A DNA stretch of 64,000 nucleotides from Bacillota bacterium (GTDB lineage: Bacteria; Bacillota; Clostridia; Lachnospirales; Lachnospiraceae), in the NCBI GenBank assembly GCA_023411225.1, contig JAEYPA010000108.1, positions 5,650-69,649 on the forward strand, given 5' to 3'. The notes under the pieces are model-generated. The model was not told the DNA's origin and made no database searches. It worked only from the letters and a program-made list of their open reading frames with translations. Each line of letters begins with the position of its first letter. Positions within the stretch are counted from its first letter, which is position 1. The translations under genes and the position numbers were made by a program. This document shows positions 17,743 to 25,784 of this stretch, one piece after another.

Positions 17743-19131
17743 TTAACCCTGTAAAAGTGCTAGGACTTGCTGTGGCTTCTCGTTTGCTTGAGCTAACATG
17801 GCGGATGCTGCTTGTACCAGAACACTTTTCTGCGTGTATTCTGTCATTTCTGCTGCTATATCTGTATCACTGATTCTTGATAATGCCTCCGTCGTATTCA
17901 GACTAGCCCCTTCCAGATTGGTCATAGTCTGCTCCAAACGATTTTGATATGCTCCAAGTTTAGCACGTATAGCACTTATCTGGGAGATTGCATCATCAAC
18001 CTTAGTAATTGCTTTTTCAGCACTTAACTGGTTCCTTACACTTACCTTGTCAATTCCCAAGCTCAAAGTATCTGTCTTCGGAATTCGAACACTCATAACC
18101 TGATGCTCAGAGGATCCGACTTGAATGTTCATTGGTCCTGCATCCAGTACTGTGAATGTAACTTCTGTGTCTACTGCGGCATCTCCTACGTTAAACTTCA
18201 TCATAAAGCCTTCTTTATCTGAGATGGTTACTGTTTCACCATCTGTTAAAACAGTAGCAGTATTACTAAAGCCCTTTTCTTTTGATATTTTTGCGTCTAT
18301 CCCAGTAACGGCAGCTTCAGAATCTAAGCCAAGATATGTTAACATAGCAGGATCACTATCTTTTAGATTAACCTCATAAGAGGCTCCATAGTATTTATTG
18401 GTCAAAACCAGTTTGGAACCTACATCAAGCAAACTTCCACCTTCTGTAGATAGAGAAATATCCATAGTGTCACAGAGATTTTTTACCTTGTCCAATACAG
18501 CATCTACTGAAGTACCTGGGGCAATGATAACAGCAGTACCATTGATACTAAGGGAACCTCCAGGACAGGTAGTCCCTTGAACAACACTAGGAGCAATAAA
18601 GGTTGCCTTGGTTGCAGACTGTGTAACTTTTACCTTGTATTCTTGAGGCTCCACTTCATCAGAGAAATAGTGCAAATTTATCTTTTTATTGGAGGACAGA
18701 ACTTTGCGATCTACAGAACCATCTAGGAGAGGCTTTGTATTATACTCTGTTATGGTAGAGACTCTGTCTATCTCCTTCTTTAGCTGGTCCACCTCTGCCT
18801 GAATCGCAGCAGAATCATCTTCAGACAAGGTATCATTAGCCCCCTGTACCGACAGTTCTCTCGTACGTTGCAACATAGATTGAACTTCGCCCAGTGCTCC
18901 CTCTGCTATCTGAATAACTGAGACAGCATCTGCCGAGTTACGATTTGCTTGCTCCAATGCCGCAATCTGAGTTTTCATCTTAGTGGATATTGCCATTCCT
19001 GCTGCATCATCTGCTGCTCTATTAATGCGATATCCGGAGGAAATTCGCTCTAAGGCCTTCTCCATATCAGAGTTCGCTTTGTTTAAGTATTTGTTGGTGT
19101 ATAATGCTGATATATTATTATTTATTTTCAT
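17743..19131 (-). CDS. Flagellin
   Basis: 462 aa. The conserved N-terminal D0/D1 (MKINNNISALYTNKYLNKAN, then ERISSGYRINRAADDAAGMAIS, and SVQGANDTLSEDD) and C-terminal D1/D0 (SRISDTDIAAEMTEYTQK, SVLVQAASAMLAQAN, LALLQG) are both intact; the middle (about 145-370) is the variable surface domain. Builds the flagellar filament. It follows the DUF6240 gene by 17 bp and precedes fliS, and should be driven by the sigma-28-like promoter at 22424-22451. SD AAAGGTGG. Confidence 0.96.
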   Translation of the reverse strand: MKINNNISALYTNKYLNKANSDMEKALERISSGYRINRAADDAAGMAISTKMKTQIAALEQANRNSADAVSVIQIAEGALGEVQSMLQRTRELSVQGANDTLSEDDSAAIQAEVDQLKKEIDRVSTITEYNTKPLLDGSVDRKVLSSNKKINLHYFSDEVEPQEYKVKVTQSATKATFIAPSVVQGTTCPGGSLSINGTAVIIAPGTSVDAVLDKVKNLCDTMDISLSTEGGSLLDVGSKLVLTNKYYGASYEVNLKDSDPAMLTYLGLDSEAAVTGIDAKISKEKGFSNTATVLTDGETVTISDKEGFMMKFNVGDAAVDTEVTFTVLDAGPMNIQVGSSEHQVMSVRIPKTDTLSLGIDKVSVRNQLSAEKAITKVDDAISQISAIRAKLGAYQNRLEQTMTNLEGASLNTTEALSRISDTDIAAEMTEYTQKSVLVQAASAMLAQANEKPQQVLALLQG

Positions 19132-19148
19132 TGAAATCCACCTTTCTG

Positions 19149-22100
19149 TTATATGTTTGTTTGTTTTGCATATTTTATAAATATTTTGGCAATCTGGTAA
19201 AGTAATTGGTTAGAAGGTTTTTCTCCCGCTGCTTTTTCCGTAATATCTGTCCGATAGAATTCCTTACTCTTGCGGTTCATGGTGATTGTTAATTCCTCAA
19301 CCTTTACTCCTAGGCTTTCTATGTCCTTTCTCAAAGCGCCATCCTGTGCTTTTATCTGGTCCACCACCTGGCGGTCATCACAGACCACATAAGCTTGTAA
19401 TCCGCCCTCTTTCACTACCGCCATAGCATCTAGCGTTCCATATTCCTTACTGCTCATCTGTATCTTTATAGTGGAGACATCCTGCTGCCCCTCTATTAAT
19501 TTAACCTTGAGATTCACCACCTCTTGCCCCATTAACACTGGAAGCTCAAAGGTCTGTTGATGGCTTAGACTTCCTGCTAAATGAATACAATTTTGGTATC
19601 TCTGTAACTGCTTAACCTGCCCCTCAGTTACATCCTCTCTCTCCAAGCTTTTTTCAAACATTTGATTTAGTTTTTCTGTCAAGTTCTGAAGAGATGTTCT
19701 AACTTGGTCTTCTCCCAGATTTTCTTCAAACCCTTCATACAGGTTAAGAATGTTATTGGCAATCCCCTCATCCAGTCTTAACGCCTGTTCTTTTATGTCT
19801 CTATATAGAGTGGAACCTTCTGCCATTAGAAGTCCTGCCGCTTCTAGCTGATTTGCACTGACTTCTTGTCCATTTGCCACCAACATGGCTGCTTCTTTTG
19901 TCTTTCCAAAATTAGAAATTAGCTCTTGATAGCGATTCTCCTCATATGGAGAAATAGATTTATCTACATTCGGTTTAGCTTCTTCATAGAGCTGCTCTAT
20001 CCGAAGGTCCATAAAATCATGCATAGTATCCGGCTCATAAGTACGATCACTAAGGTCAGGCTCTAACTGCTGATACACTTGATGTGTCATTTGACGTCCT
20101 ATAAACACTCTGTTAATCTGCTCCGAAATCGAACTACCCTTGGTTATTGCATCCACTCCTCCGAAGCTTTCCTCTGCCATAATATTCATTCCTTCTTTCT
20201 TCTTACTTCTGACAGCTGTAAGAAGATTTCCTAAGGTCAGTTCCTGGTTCGCCTTCACTACTGCTCCAACAGCTGCACCATCTGTCTTCTCAACCTGATA
20301 AAGTAAGCGATAAACTGCTATATATGCATCTCTTTCTTCCTTGGTAAGGCTCTTTTTCTGATCTAATTTATATAGATATTCACTAAACTTCTCTTCTGAG
20401 GTCGTGTCTAAAGATTTCCCCATTGCTTCCAACTTCTCACTTAACTCAGACAATGGTATATCAAGAGGGTTATCTCCTTCCTGAATTAATGAGACTGCCA
20501 CTTGTGGAGTAAGATCCCTAACAACCTTCTGAACCTGGAGTTGATAGCCTTTCATCTGTATAATCTGTTCCTTCGTAATCTCCATGGAATTATACCCGAG
20601 TATTCGTACCGCCTGACGATTACTGTCGGTTTCCTCCATGCCAAGTTCCTGTAATAAATGGTCGACATTGGTAAATGCCTTTTTCATGGAATCTCCAAGA
20701 TCCCGTCTTGGAGCAGTCATTAAGGTCTCATAAGATTCCATCTGTGAGGAAGCTTTCACTGTTATAGAGATGGACTCTTCAGCCCCTGAAGCCTCATACA
20801 ACCCATTTAAGGTAATCACTCTTCTCATAGAGAAAGTAGCTGCTAGGATTGCCTCCGGCATCGTTTTCAGCTCATTGACCACCTGGTCCGTAACTTTCAA
20901 CAGATCTACCTGCTGTCCATTAGGTTCTATTCCGCCTTTTTGATAAAATTGTCTGTAATACGACTCCTCTATCTCTTTTAACTGATTTATTATCTTCTCT
21001 AAGCTCTCCGTGTCTACTTCAATACCTTGCTGATACATATGATAACAGTTTTCCATGGTCAATCTCTGACGAATCTCTTCTAACTGTCTTCTTGCAACTA
21101 TATTCTTTATTTCGTTGGATCCTGCCTTATCAGACTTTTGCTCTGTCTTCTGATATTCACTGATCCGTTGTAAGGTAATTATCTCATCTGGCTTTACCTG
21201 CTCCGCAGCCTCACCTGACAATTGTTGTAACAGATCCATGGTTGAGATTGTCTTATTGATATTGTCCAGGTTCTTTTCTGCCTGGATCAGATCTGTTTTC
21301 TCGGGATAGTTCTTCTCTTTCATACCTTGGATACAAAGGTCAAGAATATGATCTTCCCCGTAACTCTCCTGAAGAGAATTAAGAGCGGACAACTGTTCTA
21401 TACTTTCAGTTGTAATCGGCAGCTCCTTAGATAATAGCCACTTAGCAATCTGAAGGTTTTTCTCATTGACTGGCTGTCCTTCCTTTCTCAGTAAATCCTC
21501 TACCTTAGGTTTTAGCTCCTGCCATTGTTCCTCCGAAATACCCACGGTATCTTTTCCATAGGATGCCTGTCTTCCACTATAAGTCGCCTTATAAATATTC
21601 TCCGGAGTCACCTGAAGTTCATTATCAATGAGATATGCCTTTGCCTCGTCTGTTAAAGATGATACTTGAGAGGCCATCTCAAGAGCCGTAGATACCCGGT
21701 CTATATTGGCCTTTGTTACAGGAAGTCCTGCCTCATCTAGTCGTTTTTCAATATCTTTTGCATTACCTGTTATAGCAGAAATGGAATAGCGCTCGATACT
21801 TTCCCGTTTGACATCTAATCTCTCAATCTGTTTATCTAAATGCTTTTCTGAAAATTGCCTCTGTTCCTTAATCCGTTCCAAATTTTTTTCAAATTCTTCT
21901 GAGCTGCTTTCCTCAGGAGACTTGTCTAAGTCCTTAAGATTTACATAATCCTCTATAGTAAGCGTTGCCCTTACTTGTTCCAGCTGAGTATACACTTTCT
22001 CTGTCTGGGATATTAACTCCTGGCTTGGCTGCTCTCGTATATAACCTGAAAAAGCCTTGCCACCTGTTAACACATTGGTTTGCAAGACACCAGACGATGT

Positions 22101-22376
22101 ACTCTCTGTATTAGTTCCAATTTCCCTTAATACAATACTTTTATTCGATATATCCTTTATCTCAAACTTTCTTACTTGACCTTCCTTGGCATTTTGTACT
22201 GCCGACTGAGGAATCTTTACCTCTTTGTCGTTAAAGGCAATGGAAATCATATCAGATACGTTGGTAATGATGCCATCTACAATGTCTCCCTGCTGTAGTG
22301 CGGTTTTGCTCCCTTGCTCCGCTTCCAAAAGACTATAATCCCTTCCAGCTATGGCATTCACATTGATCTTGTCCAT
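19149..22376 (-). CDS. DUF6240 protein with a FliK-like C-terminal domain
   Basis: 1075 aa. The N-terminal 90 residues form a small beta domain (INVNAIAGRDYSLLEAEQG, then KEVKIPQSAVQNA). A long, mostly helical, highly charged middle follows (about 130-930). The C-terminus (about 955-1050), with VNLKVKLIEGQQ to YGTLDAMAVVKEGGLQAYVV and IESLGVKVEELTITM, has the strand-helix pattern of the FliK hook-length domain. ATG (22374-22376) chosen over an in-frame GTG because AGGTG lies 8 nt before it. First gene of the flagellin operon. Hook-length or export-switch function is inference. Confidence 0.75.
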   Translation of the reverse strand: MDKINVNAIAGRDYSLLEAEQGSKTALQQGDIVDGIITNVSDMISIAFNDKEVKIPQSAVQNAKEGQVRKFEIKDISNKSIVLREIGTNTESTSSGVLQTNVLTGGKAFSGYIREQPSQELISQTEKVYTQLEQVRATLTIEDYVNLKDLDKSPEESSSEEFEKNLERIKEQRQFSEKHLDKQIERLDVKRESIERYSISAITGNAKDIEKRLDEAGLPVTKANIDRVSTALEMASQVSSLTDEAKAYLIDNELQVTPENIYKATYSGRQASYGKDTVGISEEQWQELKPKVEDLLRKEGQPVNEKNLQIAKWLLSKELPITTESIEQLSALNSLQESYGEDHILDLCIQGMKEKNYPEKTDLIQAEKNLDNINKTISTMDLLQQLSGEAAEQVKPDEIITLQRISEYQKTEQKSDKAGSNEIKNIVARRQLEEIRQRLTMENCYHMYQQGIEVDTESLEKIINQLKEIEESYYRQFYQKGGIEPNGQQVDLLKVTDQVVNELKTMPEAILAATFSMRRVITLNGLYEASGAEESISITVKASSQMESYETLMTAPRRDLGDSMKKAFTNVDHLLQELGMEETDSNRQAVRILGYNSMEITKEQIIQMKGYQLQVQKVVRDLTPQVAVSLIQEGDNPLDIPLSELSEKLEAMGKSLDTTSEEKFSEYLYKLDQKKSLTKEERDAYIAVYRLLYQVEKTDGAAVGAVVKANQELTLGNLLTAVRSKKKEGMNIMAEESFGGVDAITKGSSISEQINRVFIGRQMTHQVYQQLEPDLSDRTYEPDTMHDFMDLRIEQLYEEAKPNVDKSISPYEENRYQELISNFGKTKEAAMLVANGQEVSANQLEAAGLLMAEGSTLYRDIKEQALRLDEGIANNILNLYEGFEENLGEDQVRTSLQNLTEKLNQMFEKSLEREDVTEGQVKQLQRYQNCIHLAGSLSHQQTFELPVLMGQEVVNLKVKLIEGQQDVSTIKIQMSSKEYGTLDAMAVVKEGGLQAYVVCDDRQVVDQIKAQDGALRKDIESLGVKVEELTITMNRKSKEFYRTDITEKAAGEKPSNQLLYQIAKIFIKYAKQTNI

Positions 22377-22423
22377 TGATCTCACACCTGCTTTACAAAA
22401 TATATTCTTTTCTTATACCAGAT

Positions 22424-22451
22424 ATTTCGGCTAAGATGTTAGAATTCCTTA
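22424..22451 (-). promoter_or_regulatory. Sigma-28 (SigD)-like flagellar promoter
   Basis: TAAG (22448-22451), 16 bp, GCCGAAAT (22424-22431) on the minus strand; consensus is TAAA-N15-GCCGATAA. It sits about 45 bp before the DUF6240 start and would drive DUF6240-flagellin-fliS. The boxes are part of an inverted repeat GCTAAG/CTTAGC. Confidence 0.75.
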
Positions 22452-22479
22452 GCGGGCTGACTATGATTTCTCTCTTTTG

Positions 22480-22508
22480 TGGACTTTCATTCTAAAAAAA
22501 AGTATAAT
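22480..22508 (+). promoter_or_regulatory. Probable promoter of dtd
   Basis: TATAAT (22503-22508) with TGGACT (22480-22485) 17 bp upstream, a four-of-six -35, about 44 bp before the dtd start and divergent from the flagellar promoter. Confidence 0.6.
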
Positions 22509-22551
22509 AACACAAAATACATTAATATTTCCAAAGAACGAGGAGAACATC

Positions 22552-22992
22552 ATGAAATTAGTCATTCAGAGAGTAAAAAAATCCTCTGTTACCGTAGATG
22601 GTCAGTGTATTGGCAGTATTGGCCATGGGCTTCTGGTTTTGGTAGGAGTTGGTGCTTCTGATACAGAAGCAGAAGTGCAAAAATATGTAGAGAAGCTTGT
22701 GAAGCTGAGAATATTTCAGGATGAGAATGACAAGACTAATCTCTCTCTGTTAGATGTAAAGGGCGAGCTATTAATCATCTCACAATTTACTCTATATGCA
22801 GATTGCCATAAAGGTAATCGTCCAAGCTTTATTCAAGCTGGATCTCCAGATATGGCCAACCATCTTTATGAGGTATTCCTAAATCAGTGTCGTAAGCAGG
22901 TGGAGAAGGTAGAATGTGGGCAGTTTGGTGCAGATATGTTAGTGTCTATAGAAAACGACGGTCCTTTTACCATTGTTTTAGAAAACTTGTAA
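22552..22992 (+). CDS. dtd: D-aminoacyl-tRNA deacylase
   Basis: 146 aa. Removes D-amino acids (and glycine from tRNA-Ala) mis-loaded on tRNAs. Motifs [18 protein letters not shown] and the Gly-cisPro [10 protein letters not shown] are both present. The start ATG (22552) follows GAGGAG by 6 nt; a longer reading frame to 22477 starts inside the promoter and was rejected. A single gene with its own promoter. Confidence 0.96.
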   Translation: MKLVIQRVKKSSVTVDGQCIGSIGHGLLVLVGVGASDTEAEVQKYVEKLVKLRIFQDENDKTNLSLLDVKGELLIISQFTLYADCHKGNRPSFIQAGSPDMANHLYEVFLNQCRKQVEKVECGQFGADMLVSIENDGPFTIVLENL

Positions 22993-23082
22993 TACAGTAT
23001 TTTGTTACAAACATTTGTTTAGCATATTCATTAAAATGCGTTTTTACGAAAATCTACGAAAATAATCTTCACTTATATCGAA

Positions 23083-23127
23083 AAGAGCTAGATTAGCACC
23101 CACAGCACTTATCTAGCTCTTCTTATG
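23083..23127 (+). terminator. Hairpin terminator after dtd
   Basis: 11-bp stem AAGAGCTAGAT (23083-23093) / ATCTAGCTCTT (23111-23121); followed by TCTTATG, so the U-tract is weak. The region 22993-23269 has no gene. Confidence 0.6.
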
Positions 23128-23269
23128 TATTGCTCTCTCACGTCCCCCAACGTTACCAAAACAATATACATTTAAGTTGTATCGTTATTGTACCATCATT
23201 TGATATTCCTGTCAATAATCTGAATGTATTATGCTAGATTTAGACGAATAAATTTAGTAGTTTCGAAAA

Positions 23270-23779
23270 TTAGCGCTCTATTAACATTCCAATCTCCTTT
23301 GCGGCCACTATTAATTGATCACATTGTTCCTGCTCCTTTGCAAATAACAGGAATCTTCCTCCATAATTGCTCCATATGGTACATGGTGGCCATGTAAAAT
23401 AAAAACTGGAAAACAAACACTCCTGGTAACTGATATGCAACAGAAGCTTCAATATTTCATCCGTCAATTCTACCAGAAGAAACTCTTCCTCTCTAAAAGC
23501 CTCATACCCCTTCTTTATTAGGCTGTCCAAAAGGATACTCTCTTCCTCCGTTAAATGTTTTTTTAGAAGTTTTATATTGGAGGCATTAATTCTTTTATAA
23601 TAGAAATCTGCAAATGCCTTATAAGAAGCTCCTATTTCCATCAAGTGAGCTAAAAATACATAGTGCTGCTCTTCAGTTCCTTCCACAATATAATAGAGAT
23701 ATTGACTCATTCCCTCAGTGATATTATGAATATATAAGCCATTAAGCTTTTGTAACTCTGAAACCTTAATGTTACACAT
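23270..23779 (-). CDS. Unrecognised soluble protein
   Basis: 169 aa, no signal peptide, no membrane helix. Mainly alpha-helical and acidic, with five Cys (one CNIK at the N-terminus, one ECLF, a PPC and one CDQ near the end). It reads as a regulatory or sensor-like protein but no family was recognised. SD GAAAGGAAG precedes the ATG by 6 nt. It stands alone between dtd (facing it) and the tryptophan T-box (facing away). Confidence 0.7.
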   Translation of the reverse strand: MCNIKVSELQKLNGLYIHNITEGMSQYLYYIVEGTEEQHYVFLAHLMEIGASYKAFADFYYKRINASNIKLLKKHLTEEESILLDSLIKKGYEAFREEEFLLVELTDEILKLLLHISYQECLFSSFYFTWPPCTIWSNYGGRFLLFAKEQEQCDQLIVAAKEIGMLIER

Positions 23780-23900
23780 ATGCGCTTCCTTTCACAAAAA
23801 AACACCTTTTATCTATTTTAACATGATTTAGTGGTTATCTCAATACATATCGAGGCATTATACTTAGGCATATCCTGGATTTCTTTCTGTCATAAAATGG

Positions 23901-23929
23901 TTGACATTTAAACACTTGATGTATATAAT
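23901..23929 (+). promoter_or_regulatory. Sigma-A promoter of the tryptophan T-box leader
   Basis: TTGACA (23901-23906), exactly 17 bp, then TATAAT (23924-23929): a perfect consensus promoter upstream of the leader. Confidence 0.92.
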
Positions 23930-23936
23930 AATTTTA

Positions 23937-24236
23937 ATAAAAAATATATCAGAACAAACCGTTGAATAAGAAGAGTAGGTAAGATTAATCTGTTTCCAGC
24001 GAGTTACGAATGGTGTAAGCGTAACATCAGAACTTTTACTGAATGGGCTTATGAGGGTAGGAAGAAAGGAATAATTCCTAGTAATGCCTAACGTGATCTC
24101 AACACGTTACAAAGGGAGCATATATATAAGTATATGGAGTGAGTGGGCGTGATAAACGCCAATTTGGGTGGTACCGCAGAAGTTTATAAGACTTTTGTCC
24201 CAGTAGCAATGCTGTGACAAAGGTCTTTTTTTATTG
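23937..24236 (+). promoter_or_regulatory. T-box riboswitch, tryptophan specifier, upstream of trpB2
   Basis: The specifier context CTGAATGGGCTTATGAGGG places UGG (24044-24046), the Trp codon, after GAA. The T-box TGGGTGGTACCGC is at 24165-24177. The terminator stem AAGACTTTTGTC (24188-24199) / GACAAAGGTCTT (24216-24227) is followed by T7. Low charged tRNA-Trp should relieve termination. Occupies most of the 23780-24318 gap. Confidence 0.95.
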
Positions 24237-24318
24237 CATAGCAATTGCTAGTGCTGAGTTTATCCGAGCGTTGGCCGGAAAACCCTATTAAGCTTTGACT
24301 ATGAAAGGAGTAATGATT

Positions 24319-25695
24319 ATGAAAAAGATTCCACATCGTATTTATTTACCTGAGGAGCAGTTACCAAAGCAATGGTACAATTTAAGAGCCGATATGAAGG
24401 AGCTCCCAGATCCTATGCTTAATCCTAGCACACTTAAACCTGCGACTGTAGAGGAGTTGTATCCTGTATTTTGCGAGGAGCTTGCCAAACAGGAAATGGA
24501 TAACACCACCCGATACATCGATATTCCTGAGGAGATTCAGGAATTTTATAAAATGTACCGTCCATCACCTCTCATTCGAGCGTATAACCTGGAGAAAGCT
24601 CTTGATACTCCAGCTAAGATTTATTACAAATATGAGGGAAATAATACTTCCGGCAGCCATAAACTGAATTCTGCTATTCCTCAGGCTTATTATGCAAAGA
24701 AACAAGGGCTTACCAGTCTGACAACAGAAACAGGGGCTGGTCAGTGGGGAACTGCTTTGGCAGAAGCCTGTGACTACTACAACATTCCTCTTACTGTATA
24801 TATGGTGAAATGCTCCTACGAGCAAAAACCTTATAGAAAAGCAATCATCGAGACATTTGATGCCAATATTATACCAAGTCCTAGTAATACTACCAATGCA
24901 GGTCGCGCTATCCTTGCTGCAGATCCAAATAGTAGTGGAAGTCTTGGCTGCGCCATTTCTGAAGCTGTAGAGAAAGCTGTAACTACTCCTGGATGTAAAT
25001 ATGTACTTGGTTCTGTTCTTAACCAAGTTCTTCTGCACCAATCGATAATTGGCTTGGAAAGCAAGACTGCCATGGAATTAATTGATGAATATCCAGACGT
25101 TGTAATCGGCTGTGCAGGCGGTGGTTCCAATCTGGGTGGCTTAATTGCCCCATTTGCTCAGGATAAAATCTTAGGAAAAGCAAATCCAAGACTCGTTGCA
25201 GTAGAGCCTGCTAGCTGCCCTTCCCTTACCAGAGGTCGTTATGCATATGATTTCTGTGATACAGGCAAGGTAACACCTATGGCTAGAATGTACACATTAG
25301 GATGTACCTTTATGCCATCTGCTAACCATGCAGGCGGCCTTCGTTATCATGGTATGAGCCCTATATTATCAAAGTTGTACCACGATGGATATATGGAAGC
25401 AGTTGCTGTAGAGCAAACTAGGGTATTTGAAGCAGCTACCATGTTTGCTAAATATGAGACTATTCTGCCAGCTCCAGAATCCTCTCATGCTATACGATGC
25501 GCCATTGATGAAGCACTTAAATGTAAGGAGACAGGCGAAGCAAAAACTATCCTATTTGGCCTAACTGGAACCGGCTACTTTGATATGACTGCATACTCCG
25601 CTTATCGGGATGGCAGTATGTCAGATTCTATTCCTACGGATGAGGAATTGCAAAAGGGCTTTGAAGAATTACCAAAGATTCCTGGAATTCAATAA
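24319..25695 (+). CDS. Tryptophan synthase beta-like enzyme, TrpB2 type
   Basis: 458 aa. PLP-dependent joining of indole and serine into tryptophan is the known TrpB2 activity. The PLP lysine lies in SGSHKLNSAIPQAYYAK; GCAGGGSNLGG binds the phosphate; ETGAGQWG precedes the substrate loop. TrpB2 differs from TrpB1 by length and an N-terminal extension. Start at ATG 24319, 8 nt after AAAGGAG; earlier in-frame TTG and ATG are poorly placed. No trpA or other trp gene is nearby, so it may use free indole. Expression is set by the Trp T-box. Confidence 0.9.
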   Translation: MKKIPHRIYLPEEQLPKQWYNLRADMKELPDPMLNPSTLKPATVEELYPVFCEELAKQEMDNTTRYIDIPEEIQEFYKMYRPSPLIRAYNLEKALDTPAKIYYKYEGNNTSGSHKLNSAIPQAYYAKKQGLTSLTTETGAGQWGTALAEACDYYNIPLTVYMVKCSYEQKPYRKAIIETFDANIIPSPSNTTNAGRAILAADPNSSGSLGCAISEAVEKAVTTPGCKYVLGSVLNQVLLHQSIIGLESKTAMELIDEYPDVVIGCAGGGSNLGGLIAPFAQDKILGKANPRLVAVEPASCPSLTRGRYAYDFCDTGKVTPMARMYTLGCTFMPSANHAGGLRYHGMSPILSKLYHDGYMEAVAVEQTRVFEAATMFAKYETILPAPESSHAIRCAIDEALKCKETGEAKTILFGLTGTGYFDMTAYSAYRDGSMSDSIPTDEELQKGFEELPKIPGIQ

Positions 25696-25705
25696 TAGAT
25701 ATCAT

Positions 25706-25757
25706 AAAGGGGGGAGAACCGTCATTTTCATTTTTGGTTTTCCTCCCTTTTAATTTT
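25706..25757 (+). terminator. Bidirectional terminator between trpB2 and the PBP gene
   Basis: Stem AAAGGGGGGAGAACC (25706-25720) with GGTTTTCCTCCCTTTT (25736-25751), then TAATTTTAT. Lies between two convergent genes and can serve both. Confidence 0.82.
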
Positions 25758-25784
25758 ATAATCAACTTATAACTTAGCAAACTT

